NCBI GenBank assembly: GCA_030141605.1
Contig: JAQGDQ010000216.1
Span: 228,259 to 292,258 of the forward strand
Reading direction: 5' to 3'
From: Tubiluchus corallicola
Lineage: Eukaryota; Priapulida; Priapulimorpha; Priapulimorphida; Tubiluchidae
Length of the DNA: 64,000 nt
The notes under the pieces: model-generated
The model's input: the letters and a program-made list of their open reading frames with translations, nothing else
What the model was told of the DNA's origin: nothing
Databases searched by the model: none
Part shown: positions 34,504-42,717 of the stretch, piece after piece
How the letters are laid out: the number at the start of each line of letters is the position of its first letter
Numbering within the stretch: position 1 is the first letter of the stretch
Made by a program: the position numbers and the translations under genes

Positions 34504-34775
34504 GCATAGTTTTTCATCAAAAGAATTTACAGGCTTGATCTTGGGGTTCTTTTGTGTCATGACAAAAGAACTTGATCCTTCGCCTCTCTTACATCAAAAC
34601 AAAAGAATGTAAAGAAAACAGCTAAAAGGAGATATAAAACAATGCCTCGTTTTTGGAGCTCTTGTAAAAAACCATTGAGCTCTTCCCCTGAATTAAACTG
34701 TTCAAGGAAATCATCATTTAATAAATCTTCTTTTTTCATTACTGTCTAAAGTTTTAAAATTAAACAAAAAAATGC
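34504..34775. repeat. Cassette repeat R2, copy 1, containing IS256-type transposase fragment
   Basis: A block of about 270 bp repeated at 39182-39465 after GLUG gene 3 (the second copy has a small insertion near 39246). On the minus strand it encodes the first 33 residues of an IS256/mutator-type transposase and nothing further. Confidence 0.7.
34641..34739 (-). pseudogene. IS256-family transposase N-terminal fragment, copy 1
   Basis: The frame starts MKKEDLLNDDFLEQFNSGEE and continues to LQKRGI, which is the N terminus of Bacteroidota IS256/mutator-family transposases. After QKRGI the sequence becomes unrelated (hydrophobic LYLLLAVFF). The catalytic DDE domain is absent, so it is inactive. 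An equivalent fragment lies at 39329-39427. Confidence 0.65.
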
Positions 34776-34787
34776 CGAGGGATCCTC

Positions 34788-34877
34788 AGCACTATCTCAT
34801 AAACTGTGTAAATAGAAAATGCCGAGGGTTGCAACCCTCGGCATTTTTTTAGTTTACACACTTTGTGAAACAGTGTC
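34788..34877 (+). repeat. MITE-like element copy 3 with terminator
   Basis: Right 90 bp of the element, from AGCACTATCTCAT to AAACAGTGTC, including the hairpin/T-run at 34817-34850. Immediately left is an extra partial hairpin arm (ATGCCGAGGGATCC), a sign of earlier breakage. Confidence 0.65.
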
Positions 34878-35005
34878 TGCAATACACTCTGCCCAAATCG
34901 AAACAAGTCAGAACAAAAATATTACAGCCAACTGAAATGCAAAAAAAGTTGTTAAATATGAAATTATAAACTTGGGGGCTGCAATGCACAAAACAGGAAG
35001 AACAA
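34878..35005 (+). repeat. Upstream cassette repeat R1, copy 3 (partial)
   Basis: The first 128 bases match copies 1 and 2, then the sequence diverges (CAAGAAGTGTTAAAAAAAA) into a different leader for GLUG gene 3. A near-consensus TATCTTTA lies at about 35075-35082. Confidence 0.65.
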
Positions 35006-35114
35006 GAAGTGTTAAAAAAAAACAATAAAGCAGAATAAAATAAAATTAATTAACTTTCCGCAAAGACATTTTCTTTATCTTTACGAAGATCACTTTAATA
35101 AATTTATTAAGAAT

Positions 35115-38100
35115 ATGAAAACAGCAGCATTTAAACCACTAATCAATATACTTATATTGCTCCTAGCTATTACATTTGGATGCAAAAAAGGGGATGAAGA
35201 ACCACCTCTCTCCGATGAGAATCTGATTACTGAGTTTGCGTTTAGGAAAAGTGTCAATGGGTCATTAGCTGTCGATGTAGATGCGGGTGTAATCACAGGC
35301 ACAGAAATTGAACTAACAGTTCCTTTTGGTACAGCCCTCGAGTTAACTCCTACAATAGAGATATCGGATGGTGCCACTATTAGTCCTGCTAGTGGAGTGC
35401 CTATAAACTTTGAAGAAACAAACCCTGCAAGCTACACAGTAACAGCGGAGAATGGCGACGAGCGGGAGTATAAAGTAACAGTTGAAGTAGCACAAAATAC
35501 CGAATGTAAAATCAAAACTTTTGTATTTGAACAAAAATATAATACAGGCGTATTAACAGAAGATACTGAACTCGGAGAAATTTCAGAAGAGAACAATACT
35601 ATTAAACTAAATGTTCCTTACAATACAGATGTAAAAAATTTAGTAGCCACTTTTGAGGTATCTGAGGGAGCCACAGTAACGGTAGATGGAATTACACAAG
35701 TAAGTGGAGTAACAGATGTCGACTTTACAGGCGATGTTATTTACACTGTAACAGCACAAGATGGAACCTCCACACAGGAGTATACTGTAAAAGTTACGGA
35801 AGCACCCGCAAGTAGTGAATGTGAAATCAAAACTTTTGTGTTTGAGGAAAAAAATAATAAGGATAATTTATATGTCGATGTAGATGCGGGCGTAATTACA
35901 GGCCCAGATATCACACTCACAGTACCTTTTGGTACAGCCCTCGAGTTAACTCCTACAATAGAGATATCGGATGATGCCACTATTAATCCTGCTAGTGGAG
36001 TGCCTGTAAACTTTGGACTACTAAACCATCTAACCTACACAGTAACAGCGGAGAATGGCGACGAGCAGGATTATAAAGTAACAGTTACTGTAGCAGAAAA
36101 CACAGCAAATGACATCATATGGTTTAAATTTGAGCATGAAAAAAATGATGAATTAGATATAGATGTTGACGCCGGAGAGATAGAAGGAACTAACATTGAA
36201 CTAACAGTTCCCCGTAATACGAATATAACAGAACTGATAGCCAGTTTTGAAGTATCAGAAGGAGCCACAGTAAAGGTAGATGGAGAGACACAAGTAAGTG
36301 GAACAACAAAGGTTGACTTCTCAGATGTTGATGGTGTAAAATACATTGTAGAAGCAGAAGATGGCAGCACTCAGGAGTATACAGTAACAGTTAAAGAAGC
36401 AAAAAATAGCGCAAGTGCGATTACTAGCTTTGTGTTTGAGGAAAAAAATAATAAGAATAATTTATATGTCGATGTAGATGCGGGCGTAATTACAGGCACA
36501 GATATCCCACTCATAGTACCTTTTGGTACAGACCTCGAGTTAACTCCTACAATAGGAATATCGGATGGTGCCACTATTAGTCCGGATAGTGGTGAATCTG
36601 TGGACTTTTCCAGCAGCGCCACACAAGCTGTAGAATACACAGTAACATCAGAAGATAATACTACTACTGAGACTTATAGAGTAGAAGTTACTGTAGCATC
36701 TGAAACAGACAAAGAGATTACGAGCTTTGTGTTTGAGGCAGATAAAAATAGTGATAAAGGATTAACTAAAGATGTAGTGGCGGAAGATGTTACAGGTCCG
36801 GATATCACATTAATAGTACCTTATAATACAAATGTAGCATCATTAACTCCTACAATTACAATAAAAGGTAAACACATCACTCCTAAAAGTGGAGAGGCAA
36901 TAAGTTTCGAGAGTTTTGTAACCTATACAGTAACAGCAGGGGATGACACGACTCAGGATTATAAAGTAACAGTTAATAAAGAGGAGGCTAGCACAGCAAG
37001 CGACATACTCCGCTTTGCATTTGAGGTAGGGGATAATAAAGATAAATTAACTGAAGACGTAGTTGTGGAAAATATTACAAGCACAGATATCACACTCGAA
37101 GTACCTTATGGCACAAACCTCGAGCTAATCCCCAGAATAGAGATATCGGAGTATGCTTCAATAGATCCTGAAAGTGGTGTATTAAATGATTTTTCCAACA
37201 GTGAATCAGCACCTGTAGAATACGAAGTAACAGCTCAAGATGATGAAACCACTAAGGTTTACGAAGTAACAGTAAAAGAAACGCCAGCAAGTGACGAAAA
37301 AGAGATCACTCTCTTTGACTTTGAAGTATCAGACAACCCTACATATATAGAAGAAAAAGTGGAGGGTGATATTTCACCTGAAGACAATACAATTAGATTA
37401 AAGGTACCTTTTGGTACAGACGTGCATTCACTAAGGCCCAGAATAGAGATATCGGAGTATGCTTCAATAAGTCCTGAAAGTGGTGTATTAAATGATTTTT
37501 CCAACAGTGAATCAGCACCTGTAGAATACGAAGTAACAGCTCAAGATGAAACTTCCCAGACTTATTATGTAACCGTAGTCATCGAAAATATACCACGCCC
37601 CACTTTCACTGTTTTAAGTTATAATAATGGAGCCAATCGTATAGGAGCCGGAGACTTAGAAAAGCCGGATCTGTTTCAGATAGGAGATCTTCAGGATGGT
37701 AGTTATGACTATTCACTAAAGATAGACAACAAAGATGCAGGAGGTGGTACATTATCAGTATTGGGTGGTAAAGCCTCAATAGGCAGTACGCTGCTTGCTT
37801 CTGACTGGAATGAAATAGATGATGGCAATATTACCATTGTATTAACCTTAGAAGGTTCTACCTTTAGCTACAACACTACCAAAGAGCAGTATAGTGTAAA
37901 GAGTTGGCAGGATCTTCAGGGGATGAAGTACGGTTTGTCAGGTGACTACACTTTGATGAATGATATAGAGCTGCCTGACCCCTCCCAAACAGGAGGCACT
38001 TTCCCGGAGGAGCTTCCTGCAGCAGGTTTTGACCCTGTGGGTGGTAGATTTACAGGTTCATTTAGTTCAGCTAGTGGAGAGATATATGTAATAAGCAACC

Positions 38101-39122
38101 TATTTATAGATAGAGGAAATGATGAATATGTAGGGCTGTTTGCTTATGCATTCAATGCAACCATCGAGAATGTTGGAATAGAAATATCAGATGGTGGTGT
38201 GACGGGGCATGAACATGCTGGTGGCCTGATGGGGTATAATCGTAGTAGTACTGTTAATAATATTACCATTACCGGTGGTAGTATAAAGTCAACACAAAAA
38301 TGGGATGATACTGGATACGAAGGGTGTGCTGGCAGCCTGGTGGGGTTTAATCACGATGGCAGTATAACCAACTGTTACGCTACTGGTACTAGTATTCTGG
38401 GAGGAATAAATCTTGGCGGTCTGGTGGGGTTTAATTTAGATGGCAGTATAACCGATAGCTACGCTACTGGTAGTGTGTCTGGAGGAGATAATTCTGGTAC
38501 AGCTATCGGCGGCCTGGTGGGGGAAGATGTGAGAGGTACTATAACCAACTGTTATGCTACCGGTAGTGTGTCGGTAGGATCTACCTTCAAAACCCGCATT
38601 GGCGGTCTGGTTGGTAGATCCGCTTCCAGAATAATCGACTGTTACGCTACTGGTAGTGTGACGGGTGGAGAGAGTACTGGCGGCCTGGTGGGGATTAATT
38701 ACTATGGCAGTATAACCGATAGCTACGCTACTGGCAGTGTGATGGATGGAAAGAGTAATGGCGGCCTGGTGGGGTATAATCACGATGGCAGTATAACCGA
38801 TAGCTACGCTACTGGCAGTGTGACGGGTGGAGTGATGAATGGCGGCCTGGTGGGAGAGTATCGGCAAGGCACTATAACCAAAAGCTACTGGGATAAGGGT
38901 AGTACAGGGCAAAGTGGTTCTGCTGGCGGGAAGGGGACGGGTGTCTCCTCGGGAGCTTACCTGGAGAAAGAAGGAGCTGTATATATAGATAAAGAAGCAG
39001 ATGGCAATGGTACTACAAATGTTTTTGTAGATTGGTCTATTAGTGACGATGACACTGAAACCTGGAAGTGGCGGGGTAATGGTCAATGGCCTGTTCTCAC
39101 CTGGCCACCACCAGGCAACTAA
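35115..39122 (+). CDS. GLUG-repeat giant lipoprotein 3 (prophage cargo, 8 Ig-like domains)
   Basis: A 1335-residue lipoprotein with a different signal peptide (MKTAAFKPLINILILLLAIT then FGC lipobox). It has eight DUF5018-like domains in tandem, each opening with a (I/F)xxFxFE strand and containing a PSSGV-like turn and a YTVTAxDxTxxxYxVTV closing strand. The second (FVFEQKYNTGVLTEDTELGE) is essentially identical to modules of genes 1 and 2. The linker domain FTVLSYNNGANRIGAGDLEK and a GLUG beta-helix with about nine GGLVG/CYATGSVSG units follow. The stalk length suggests a long surface fibre. Terminator at 39145. Confidence 0.75.
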   Translation: MKTAAFKPLINILILLLAITFGCKKGDEEPPLSDENLITEFAFRKSVNGSLAVDVDAGVITGTEIELTVPFGTALELTPTIEISDGATISPASGVPINFEETNPASYTVTAENGDEREYKVTVEVAQNTECKIKTFVFEQKYNTGVLTEDTELGEISEENNTIKLNVPYNTDVKNLVATFEVSEGATVTVDGITQVSGVTDVDFTGDVIYTVTAQDGTSTQEYTVKVTEAPASSECEIKTFVFEEKNNKDNLYVDVDAGVITGPDITLTVPFGTALELTPTIEISDDATINPASGVPVNFGLLNHLTYTVTAENGDEQDYKVTVTVAENTANDIIWFKFEHEKNDELDIDVDAGEIEGTNIELTVPRNTNITELIASFEVSEGATVKVDGETQVSGTTKVDFSDVDGVKYIVEAEDGSTQEYTVTVKEAKNSASAITSFVFEEKNNKNNLYVDVDAGVITGTDIPLIVPFGTDLELTPTIGISDGATISPDSGESVDFSSSATQAVEYTVTSEDNTTTETYRVEVTVASETDKEITSFVFEADKNSDKGLTKDVVAEDVTGPDITLIVPYNTNVASLTPTITIKGKHITPKSGEAISFESFVTYTVTAGDDTTQDYKVTVNKEEASTASDILRFAFEVGDNKDKLTEDVVVENITSTDITLEVPYGTNLELIPRIEISEYASIDPESGVLNDFSNSESAPVEYEVTAQDDETTKVYEVTVKETPASDEKEITLFDFEVSDNPTYIEEKVEGDISPEDNTIRLKVPFGTDVHSLRPRIEISEYASISPESGVLNDFSNSESAPVEYEVTAQDETSQTYYVTVVIENIPRPTFTVLSYNNGANRIGAGDLEKPDLFQIGDLQDGSYDYSLKIDNKDAGGGTLSVLGGKASIGSTLLASDWNEIDDGNITIVLTLEGSTFSYNTTKEQYSVKSWQDLQGMKYGLSGDYTLMNDIELPDPSQTGGTFPEELPAAGFDPVGGRFTGSFSSASGEIYVISNLFIDRGNDEYVGLFAYAFNATIENVGIEISDGGVTGHEHAGGLMGYNRSSTVNNITITGGSIKSTQKWDDTGYEGCAGSLVGFNHDGSITNCYATGTSILGGINLGGLVGFNLDGSITDSYATGSVSGGDNSGTAIGGLVGEDVRGTITNCYATGSVSVGSTFKTRIGGLVGRSASRIIDCYATGSVTGGESTGGLVGINYYGSITDSYATGSVMDGKSNGGLVGYNHDGSITDSYATGSVTGGVMNGGLVGEYRQGTITKSYWDKGSTGQSGSAGGKGTGVSSGAYLEKEGAVYIDKEADGNGTTNVFVDWSISDDDTETWKWRGNGQWPVLTWPPPGN

Positions 39123-39144
39123 AAATAGGCAAGAGAATAATATT

Positions 39145-39181
39145 TAAACCCGTGCTTACTGCAAAAGCACGGGTTTTTTTG
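39145..39181 (+). terminator. Rho-independent terminator of GLUG gene 3
   Basis: AACCCGTGC and GCACGGGTT arms followed by TTTTTT; duplicate of the terminator after GLUG gene 2. Confidence 0.8.
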
Positions 39182-39465
39182 CATAGTTTTTCATCAAAAG
39201 AATTTACAGGCTTGATCTTGGGGTTCTTTTGTGTCATGACAAAAGAACTTAAAAAGAACTTGATCCTTCGCCTCTCTTACATCAAAACAAAAGAATGTAA
39301 AGAAAACAGCTAAAAGGAGATATAAAACAATGCCTCGTTTTTGGAGCTCTTGTAAAAAACCATTGAGCTCTTCCCCTGAATTAAACTGTTCAAGGAAATC
39401 ATCATTTAATAAATCTTCTTTTTTCATTACTGTCTAAAGTTTTAAAATTAAACAAAAAAATGCCG
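39182..39465. repeat. Cassette repeat R2, copy 2
   Basis: Matches 34504-34775, with an 11-base insertion (AAAAAGAACTT) near 39246. It separates GLUG gene 3 from the last MITE copy. Confidence 0.7.
39329..39427 (-). pseudogene. IS256-family transposase N-terminal fragment, copy 2
   Basis: Same 33-residue fragment as at 34641-34739, beginning MKKEDLLNDDFLEQF and ending QKRGI. Truncated at the same point, so both copies descend from one truncation event followed by duplication with the cassette. Confidence 0.65.
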
Positions 39466-39472
39466 AATCCTC

Positions 39473-39562
39473 AGCACTATCTCATAAACTGTATAAATAG
39501 AAAATGCCGAGGGTTGCAACCCTCGGCATTTTTTTAGTTTACACACTTTGTGAAACAGTGTC
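39473..39562 (+). repeat. MITE-like element copy 4, right boundary of the cargo array
   Basis: From AGCACTATCTCAT to AAACAGTGTC, with terminator hairpin at 39501-39535. Unlike copies 1-3 it is not followed by R1: the sequence switches at the exact end of the inverted repeat into the GemA-like gene. This makes the element the boundary between cargo and phage early module. Confidence 0.65.
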
Positions 39563-39568
39563 TTCACA

Positions 39569-40000
39569 TCAGTTTAAACATACACTTAGCAGTTGTTTTT
39601 TTGTGTTGCTATTACGTTCGATAGCTTTAAATTGTTTAATGAGTTTTTGTAGTTCTTTGAGGTTGTACTTGTGAAGATCCTTGTGGTAAACGGAGCTTTT
39701 AATCATCCATTTGTTAAACCTATCGTAATTTCCTTGTGCTAGTTCGGGGAATAGTGCATCGGTGGCTATGGTGAGTACTGTGCTGCGTAGTTTTTTAAGT
39801 GTTTTGTGTTTTTTGGTTTGCTTTATCTGCTCTTGAAGTGCTTTGATGAGGTTTTGTAGTTCTTCTTCCGAGAGTTGCTTGAGGCTCTCTACTCCGTAGT
39901 CATCCTTTATAGCATCTTTCACTACCTGGCTGTACTCTCCACTACCTACAATGGCGTGGAACCTCCTTATAAGTTGTGGTTTTTTAGTAGTTGTTCTCAT
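39569..40000 (-). CDS. GemA/Mu gp16-like early regulatory protein (DUF1018-like)
   Basis: A 143-residue basic helical protein. PQLIRRFHAIVGSGEYSQ (start), then LKQLSEEELQNLIKALQEQI and a C-terminal NRKW-like region (NYDRFNKWMIKSSVYHKDL) resemble gp16/GemA proteins of Mu-like phages, which modulate host gyrase or early expression. It is the last gene of the leftward early operon, next to the cargo array. A decayed copy of its 3' part is at 55049-55240. Confidence 0.55.
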   Translation of the reverse strand: MRTTTKKPQLIRRFHAIVGSGEYSQVVKDAIKDDYGVESLKQLSEEELQNLIKALQEQIKQTKKHKTLKKLRSTVLTIATDALFPELAQGNYDRFNKWMIKSSVYHKDLHKYNLKELQKLIKQFKAIERNSNTKKQLLSVCLN

Positions 40001-40040
40001 TTTTTTTTAAGTTGATTAAAATAATAGGAATTAGTAACTG

Positions 40041-40661
40041 TTATATGTTGCTAAAGTTGAGTTCTATATTTTGGTACTCTCCTGATTTACTTTTTACCCA
40101 TATCCGTAGGTATTGCTTGCTGCTGATTACGCGGATGGCTTTTTCTATGAGATCTAAGGCAGTGTGAAATTGTGGGTTTTTTATTTTGGTGCGGTAACGT
40201 AGAAGTGCTGTTATTTTTTTTACGTCTAACTTTCCTCTGCTGGTTTCGAAGGCGTTCATTACTAGTTGTTTTACTACCTCGTTTTCGCTGTTTATGTTGT
40301 TGCTGATGAATTGGTTGAGTAGTGTTTTGGCTTGCTCTATGAGGTTGTCGTCGAACTCTTGTCGGTCGTTGATGTTGAGCTCGAGCTTTACGTCGCGGTT
40401 GAAGCTGTAGAGTGTGTAGTTGCCTTTGCGTTGTTCTATGCTTATACCGTTTTCTGCCATTTCTTCTAAATAGCTGTTGTGGCTTGCATCCATTGCGTAT
40501 AGTTTGAAGTCGCTTAGTTTTTTGGAAAGTTGTTGTGCCTCCTTTACGAGTTTGGCAAGTAACCGTTCTTTTTTCTTTTCGCTTTTTGTTACTCTGTTTA
40601 TAGGTATGGCGTTTCCTTGCTCATCTTCCCATATCTTTTCTTTGTTGGTGTGTAGTTTCAT
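40041..40661 (-). CDS. DUF3164 family phage protein
   Basis: A 206-residue protein of the early operon. The N-terminal KIWEDEQGNAIPINRVTKSE, the central GNYTLYSFNRDVKLELNIN and C-terminal ALDLIEKAIRVISSKQYLRI blocks are those of DUF3164, found in nearly all Mu-like phages. Biochemical role unknown; it is usually located between the MuB region and gp16. 40 bases separate it from the GemA-like gene. Confidence 0.75.
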   Translation of the reverse strand: MKLHTNKEKIWEDEQGNAIPINRVTKSEKKKERLLAKLVKEAQQLSKKLSDFKLYAMDASHNSYLEEMAENGISIEQRKGNYTLYSFNRDVKLELNINDRQEFDDNLIEQAKTLLNQFISNNINSENEVVKQLVMNAFETSRGKLDVKKITALLRYRTKIKNPQFHTALDLIEKAIRVISSKQYLRIWVKSKSGEYQNIELNFSNI

Positions 40662-40677
40662 AGTTATTTGTTAATAA

Positions 40678-40926
40678 TTAGTTAATAATTGTAGCTATGT
40701 ATGTTCCTGTTATTGCTCCGCTTGCTGCCCCAAGTGCATAAACAATGCGTTGCAGGTCGTTGTGCATAGCCATTTTCTTTACCTTGGTAGCCCATAGGTA
40801 GCTTATGGCAAAGGAGCATATACCTAAACCTATCCAATGGAGGTTGGCAATAAAATAGGTGTTGCCTGCCACGAATAGTACTTGTAAAAAAGCTGTGGCA
40901 AATAGTTTACATAGTTTTTTGTTCAT
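40678..40926 (-). CDS. Small phage membrane protein
   Basis: 82 residues with two or three hydrophobic segments (about 9-28, 30-45 and 63-80; LQVLFVAGNTYFIANLHW, GLGICSFAISYLW, ALGAASGAITGTYIATII). It is encoded in the early operon. It could be a superinfection or membrane-stress factor. No family recognised. Confidence 0.5.
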   Translation of the reverse strand: MNKKLCKLFATAFLQVLFVAGNTYFIANLHWIGLGICSFAISYLWATKVKKMAMHNDLQRIVYALGAASGAITGTYIATIIN

Positions 40927-41007
40927 AATAGCTAAATGTTTTATAGTGTTTCCATTTGTTATAAAATTTGCTGTATTGGTTTATGGCATCCAGCCATAGC
41001 GCATTGA

Positions 41008-41211
41008 TTAGTTTTTTTTAGTATTTAAAATTCGTTTATAGTTGATCTTTTTGTAGTTTAACAATGTGCGGTAGCTTATAAAAAATCTGTCTTTTATAAA
41101 GACTCTCCAAATACGACTATCGGGATAGTCTTGATTTTGATTCTTGGCTTCTAAGTATGCATCCATTACCAGTTGCACCCTTTTTGCATAGTTGTACTTT
41201 TTTAAGTCCAT
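41008..41211 (-). CDS. Small basic early phage protein, possible DNA-binding
   Basis: 67 residues, rich in Lys, Arg and Tyr. KRVQLVMDAYLEAKNQNQ is followed by DSRIWRVFIKDRFFISYRTL and LNYKKINYKR, which has the look of a compact helix-turn-helix. It is separated from the ATPase gene by only 1 base. It is one candidate for the missing Mor/C-type late activator, but this is inference. Confidence 0.45.
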   Translation of the reverse strand: MDLKKYNYAKRVQLVMDAYLEAKNQNQDYPDSRIWRVFIKDRFFISYRTLLNYKKINYKRILNTKKN

Positions 41212-41212
41212 A

Positions 41213-41815
41213 TTACATTATGTTTTTAGATCCTTGATCCCATACCGTATAGGGCTCTCCGCCGCCATACCGGCTGAGGCAGTTGGCAACATACCCCTCG
41301 ACCCTCACCTTCACCGAGGCGTCGTAGCGTATCATGTTCGCAAGCCTCCCTGCTGGCATCGCACCATCGGCGTGGGAAACCCAGACAAACAGCTTGTCGG
41401 GAAATTCCGACAACAGATGCTTGTAACCACTGCTGTCGCACCCGCTATACTGTAAGCTATCTACAATTACAACCTTGGGGCCTCTGGGACGTTTTAACAC
41501 TAATTGAATGTCGTTAAAACAGCATTTATCAAATATTTTAATATTGCGACAGCCACCCAGTTCGTTGCGTTGGACAGCCTTCTTCATAGATAGCGACACC
41601 CCCTCCTCCAAACTATTATAAGCAACTTTTACATGCCTGGACAACTCCTTTGCAAGTTGCAGCGCAAATGAGGTTTTACCATTAAAAGAGCTGCCCCATA
41701 TTATCCAGCTGCCCCGAACTTCGGGGCGGCCTATTGCCTTGTTGAACTTTGGAGAAAGATCCAAACCTTTAAACCTTTTTTTCAACAACTCGTTTGTCGT
41801 GATACTCCTCTTCAT
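41213..41815 (-). CDS. RecA/DnaB-like P-loop ATPase in phage early module
   Basis: A 200-residue protein with Walker A GSSFNGKTS (about residues 41-49), YNSLEEGVSL resembling the helicase-type glutamate segment, and Walker B KVVIVDSLQY (about 113-122), followed by a VWVSHADG sensor-like motif. It looks like a minimal RecA-fold ATPase. It follows the MuB-like gene by 10 bases. A role in replicative transposition or target handling is likely from context. Confidence 0.6.
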   Translation of the reverse strand: MKRSITTNELLKKRFKGLDLSPKFNKAIGRPEVRGSWIIWGSSFNGKTSFALQLAKELSRHVKVAYNSLEEGVSLSMKKAVQRNELGGCRNIKIFDKCCFNDIQLVLKRPRGPKVVIVDSLQYSGCDSSGYKHLLSEFPDKLFVWVSHADGAMPAGRLANMIRYDASVKVRVEGYVANCLSRYGGGEPYTVWDQGSKNIM

Positions 41816-41825
41816 AACACTCTTT

Positions 41826-42701
41826 TTATCTCCCTGAATACTCTTTCTTCAACTCTATACCCACCCTGCGGAGGCTACCATCGGTTGCGGCATACAGCTC
41901 TTTGAGGTCCCGCTTCGTATTATTTGCTTTCCCAAGCAACGCCACCTGCTGAAAAGCAAACTCCCTCTGAGCTTCCGCTCCATCCGGGGTAACCCTCTGA
42001 AACCTCTTGCCAAATCGACTGAATATCTCAGCATACCCCACCTTCTGACAACTCACATTTCTCTCTATCTTTGCCCTCAGTCCGTTTGCCCCCATCATAT
42101 ACCACCCGCAATGTCCCTCCGTGGCATTCCACAACGCCTTTAGCTCCAAAAAAGCAGGATAATTGAGATCCCCAGCCTCATCAAGTATGATCAAAGGTGG
42201 TACCTCCGTAGACTGTAGGTAATAAACCAAATCTTCATACACATCGGCATACCTCCCCATATTCTCAATACCAAACTCCTGAGCCATCTTCCGGATCAAC
42301 TGCTGCTTAAACTTCACCTGTGAACAATCTACATATATCGCATTGCGGTGAGACCTTACATACACCCTTGCCGTATAGCTCTTACCTATATCCGCACTAT
42401 CGCACAAAAGTGCTGACAAACCATTACTTTGGCAGGAGGATAGCTGTGATGTAACAAAGTTGTATACCGGTGTCTTGGCAGTATGCCAGACACGCTCCTC
42501 CCTAAGCTGAACATCCAGCCTGCGGGCTATCGCCAGCCACTTGCCATCCGAAAGCACCTTTTCAAACCTGCCCTGCTTAACTTGTGAAAGCACACCAGGG
42601 GCAACTCCAAGAGCCGTAGATTGCGACCTGTCACTGCTGTAGTTGTGCCTATCTGCAACGATGGCCTTTACTATCTTCTCTTTTATTCCCGTTCCAATCA
42701 T
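41826..42701 (-). CDS. MuB-like AAA ATPase (transposition target-capture protein)
   Basis: A 291-residue protein. An N-terminal HTH-like region (SQSTALGVAPGVLSQVKQGR) is followed by Walker A LLCDSADIGKSYTAR (about residue 97) and Walker B LIILDEAGDLNYPA (about residue 163), then MGANGLRAKIERN as a sensor region. MuB proteins bind target DNA, stimulate MuA and confer target immunity. It lies 16 bases after the transposase gene in the early operon. Confidence 0.8.
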   Translation of the reverse strand: MIGTGIKEKIVKAIVADRHNYSSDRSQSTALGVAPGVLSQVKQGRFEKVLSDGKWLAIARRLDVQLREERVWHTAKTPVYNFVTSQLSSCQSNGLSALLCDSADIGKSYTARVYVRSHRNAIYVDCSQVKFKQQLIRKMAQEFGIENMGRYADVYEDLVYYLQSTEVPPLIILDEAGDLNYPAFLELKALWNATEGHCGWYMMGANGLRAKIERNVSCQKVGYAEIFSRFGKRFQRVTPDGAEAQREFAFQQVALLGKANNTKRDLKELYAATDGSLRRVGIELKKEYSGR

Positions 42702-42717
42702 CTTTACTATATTTTGT

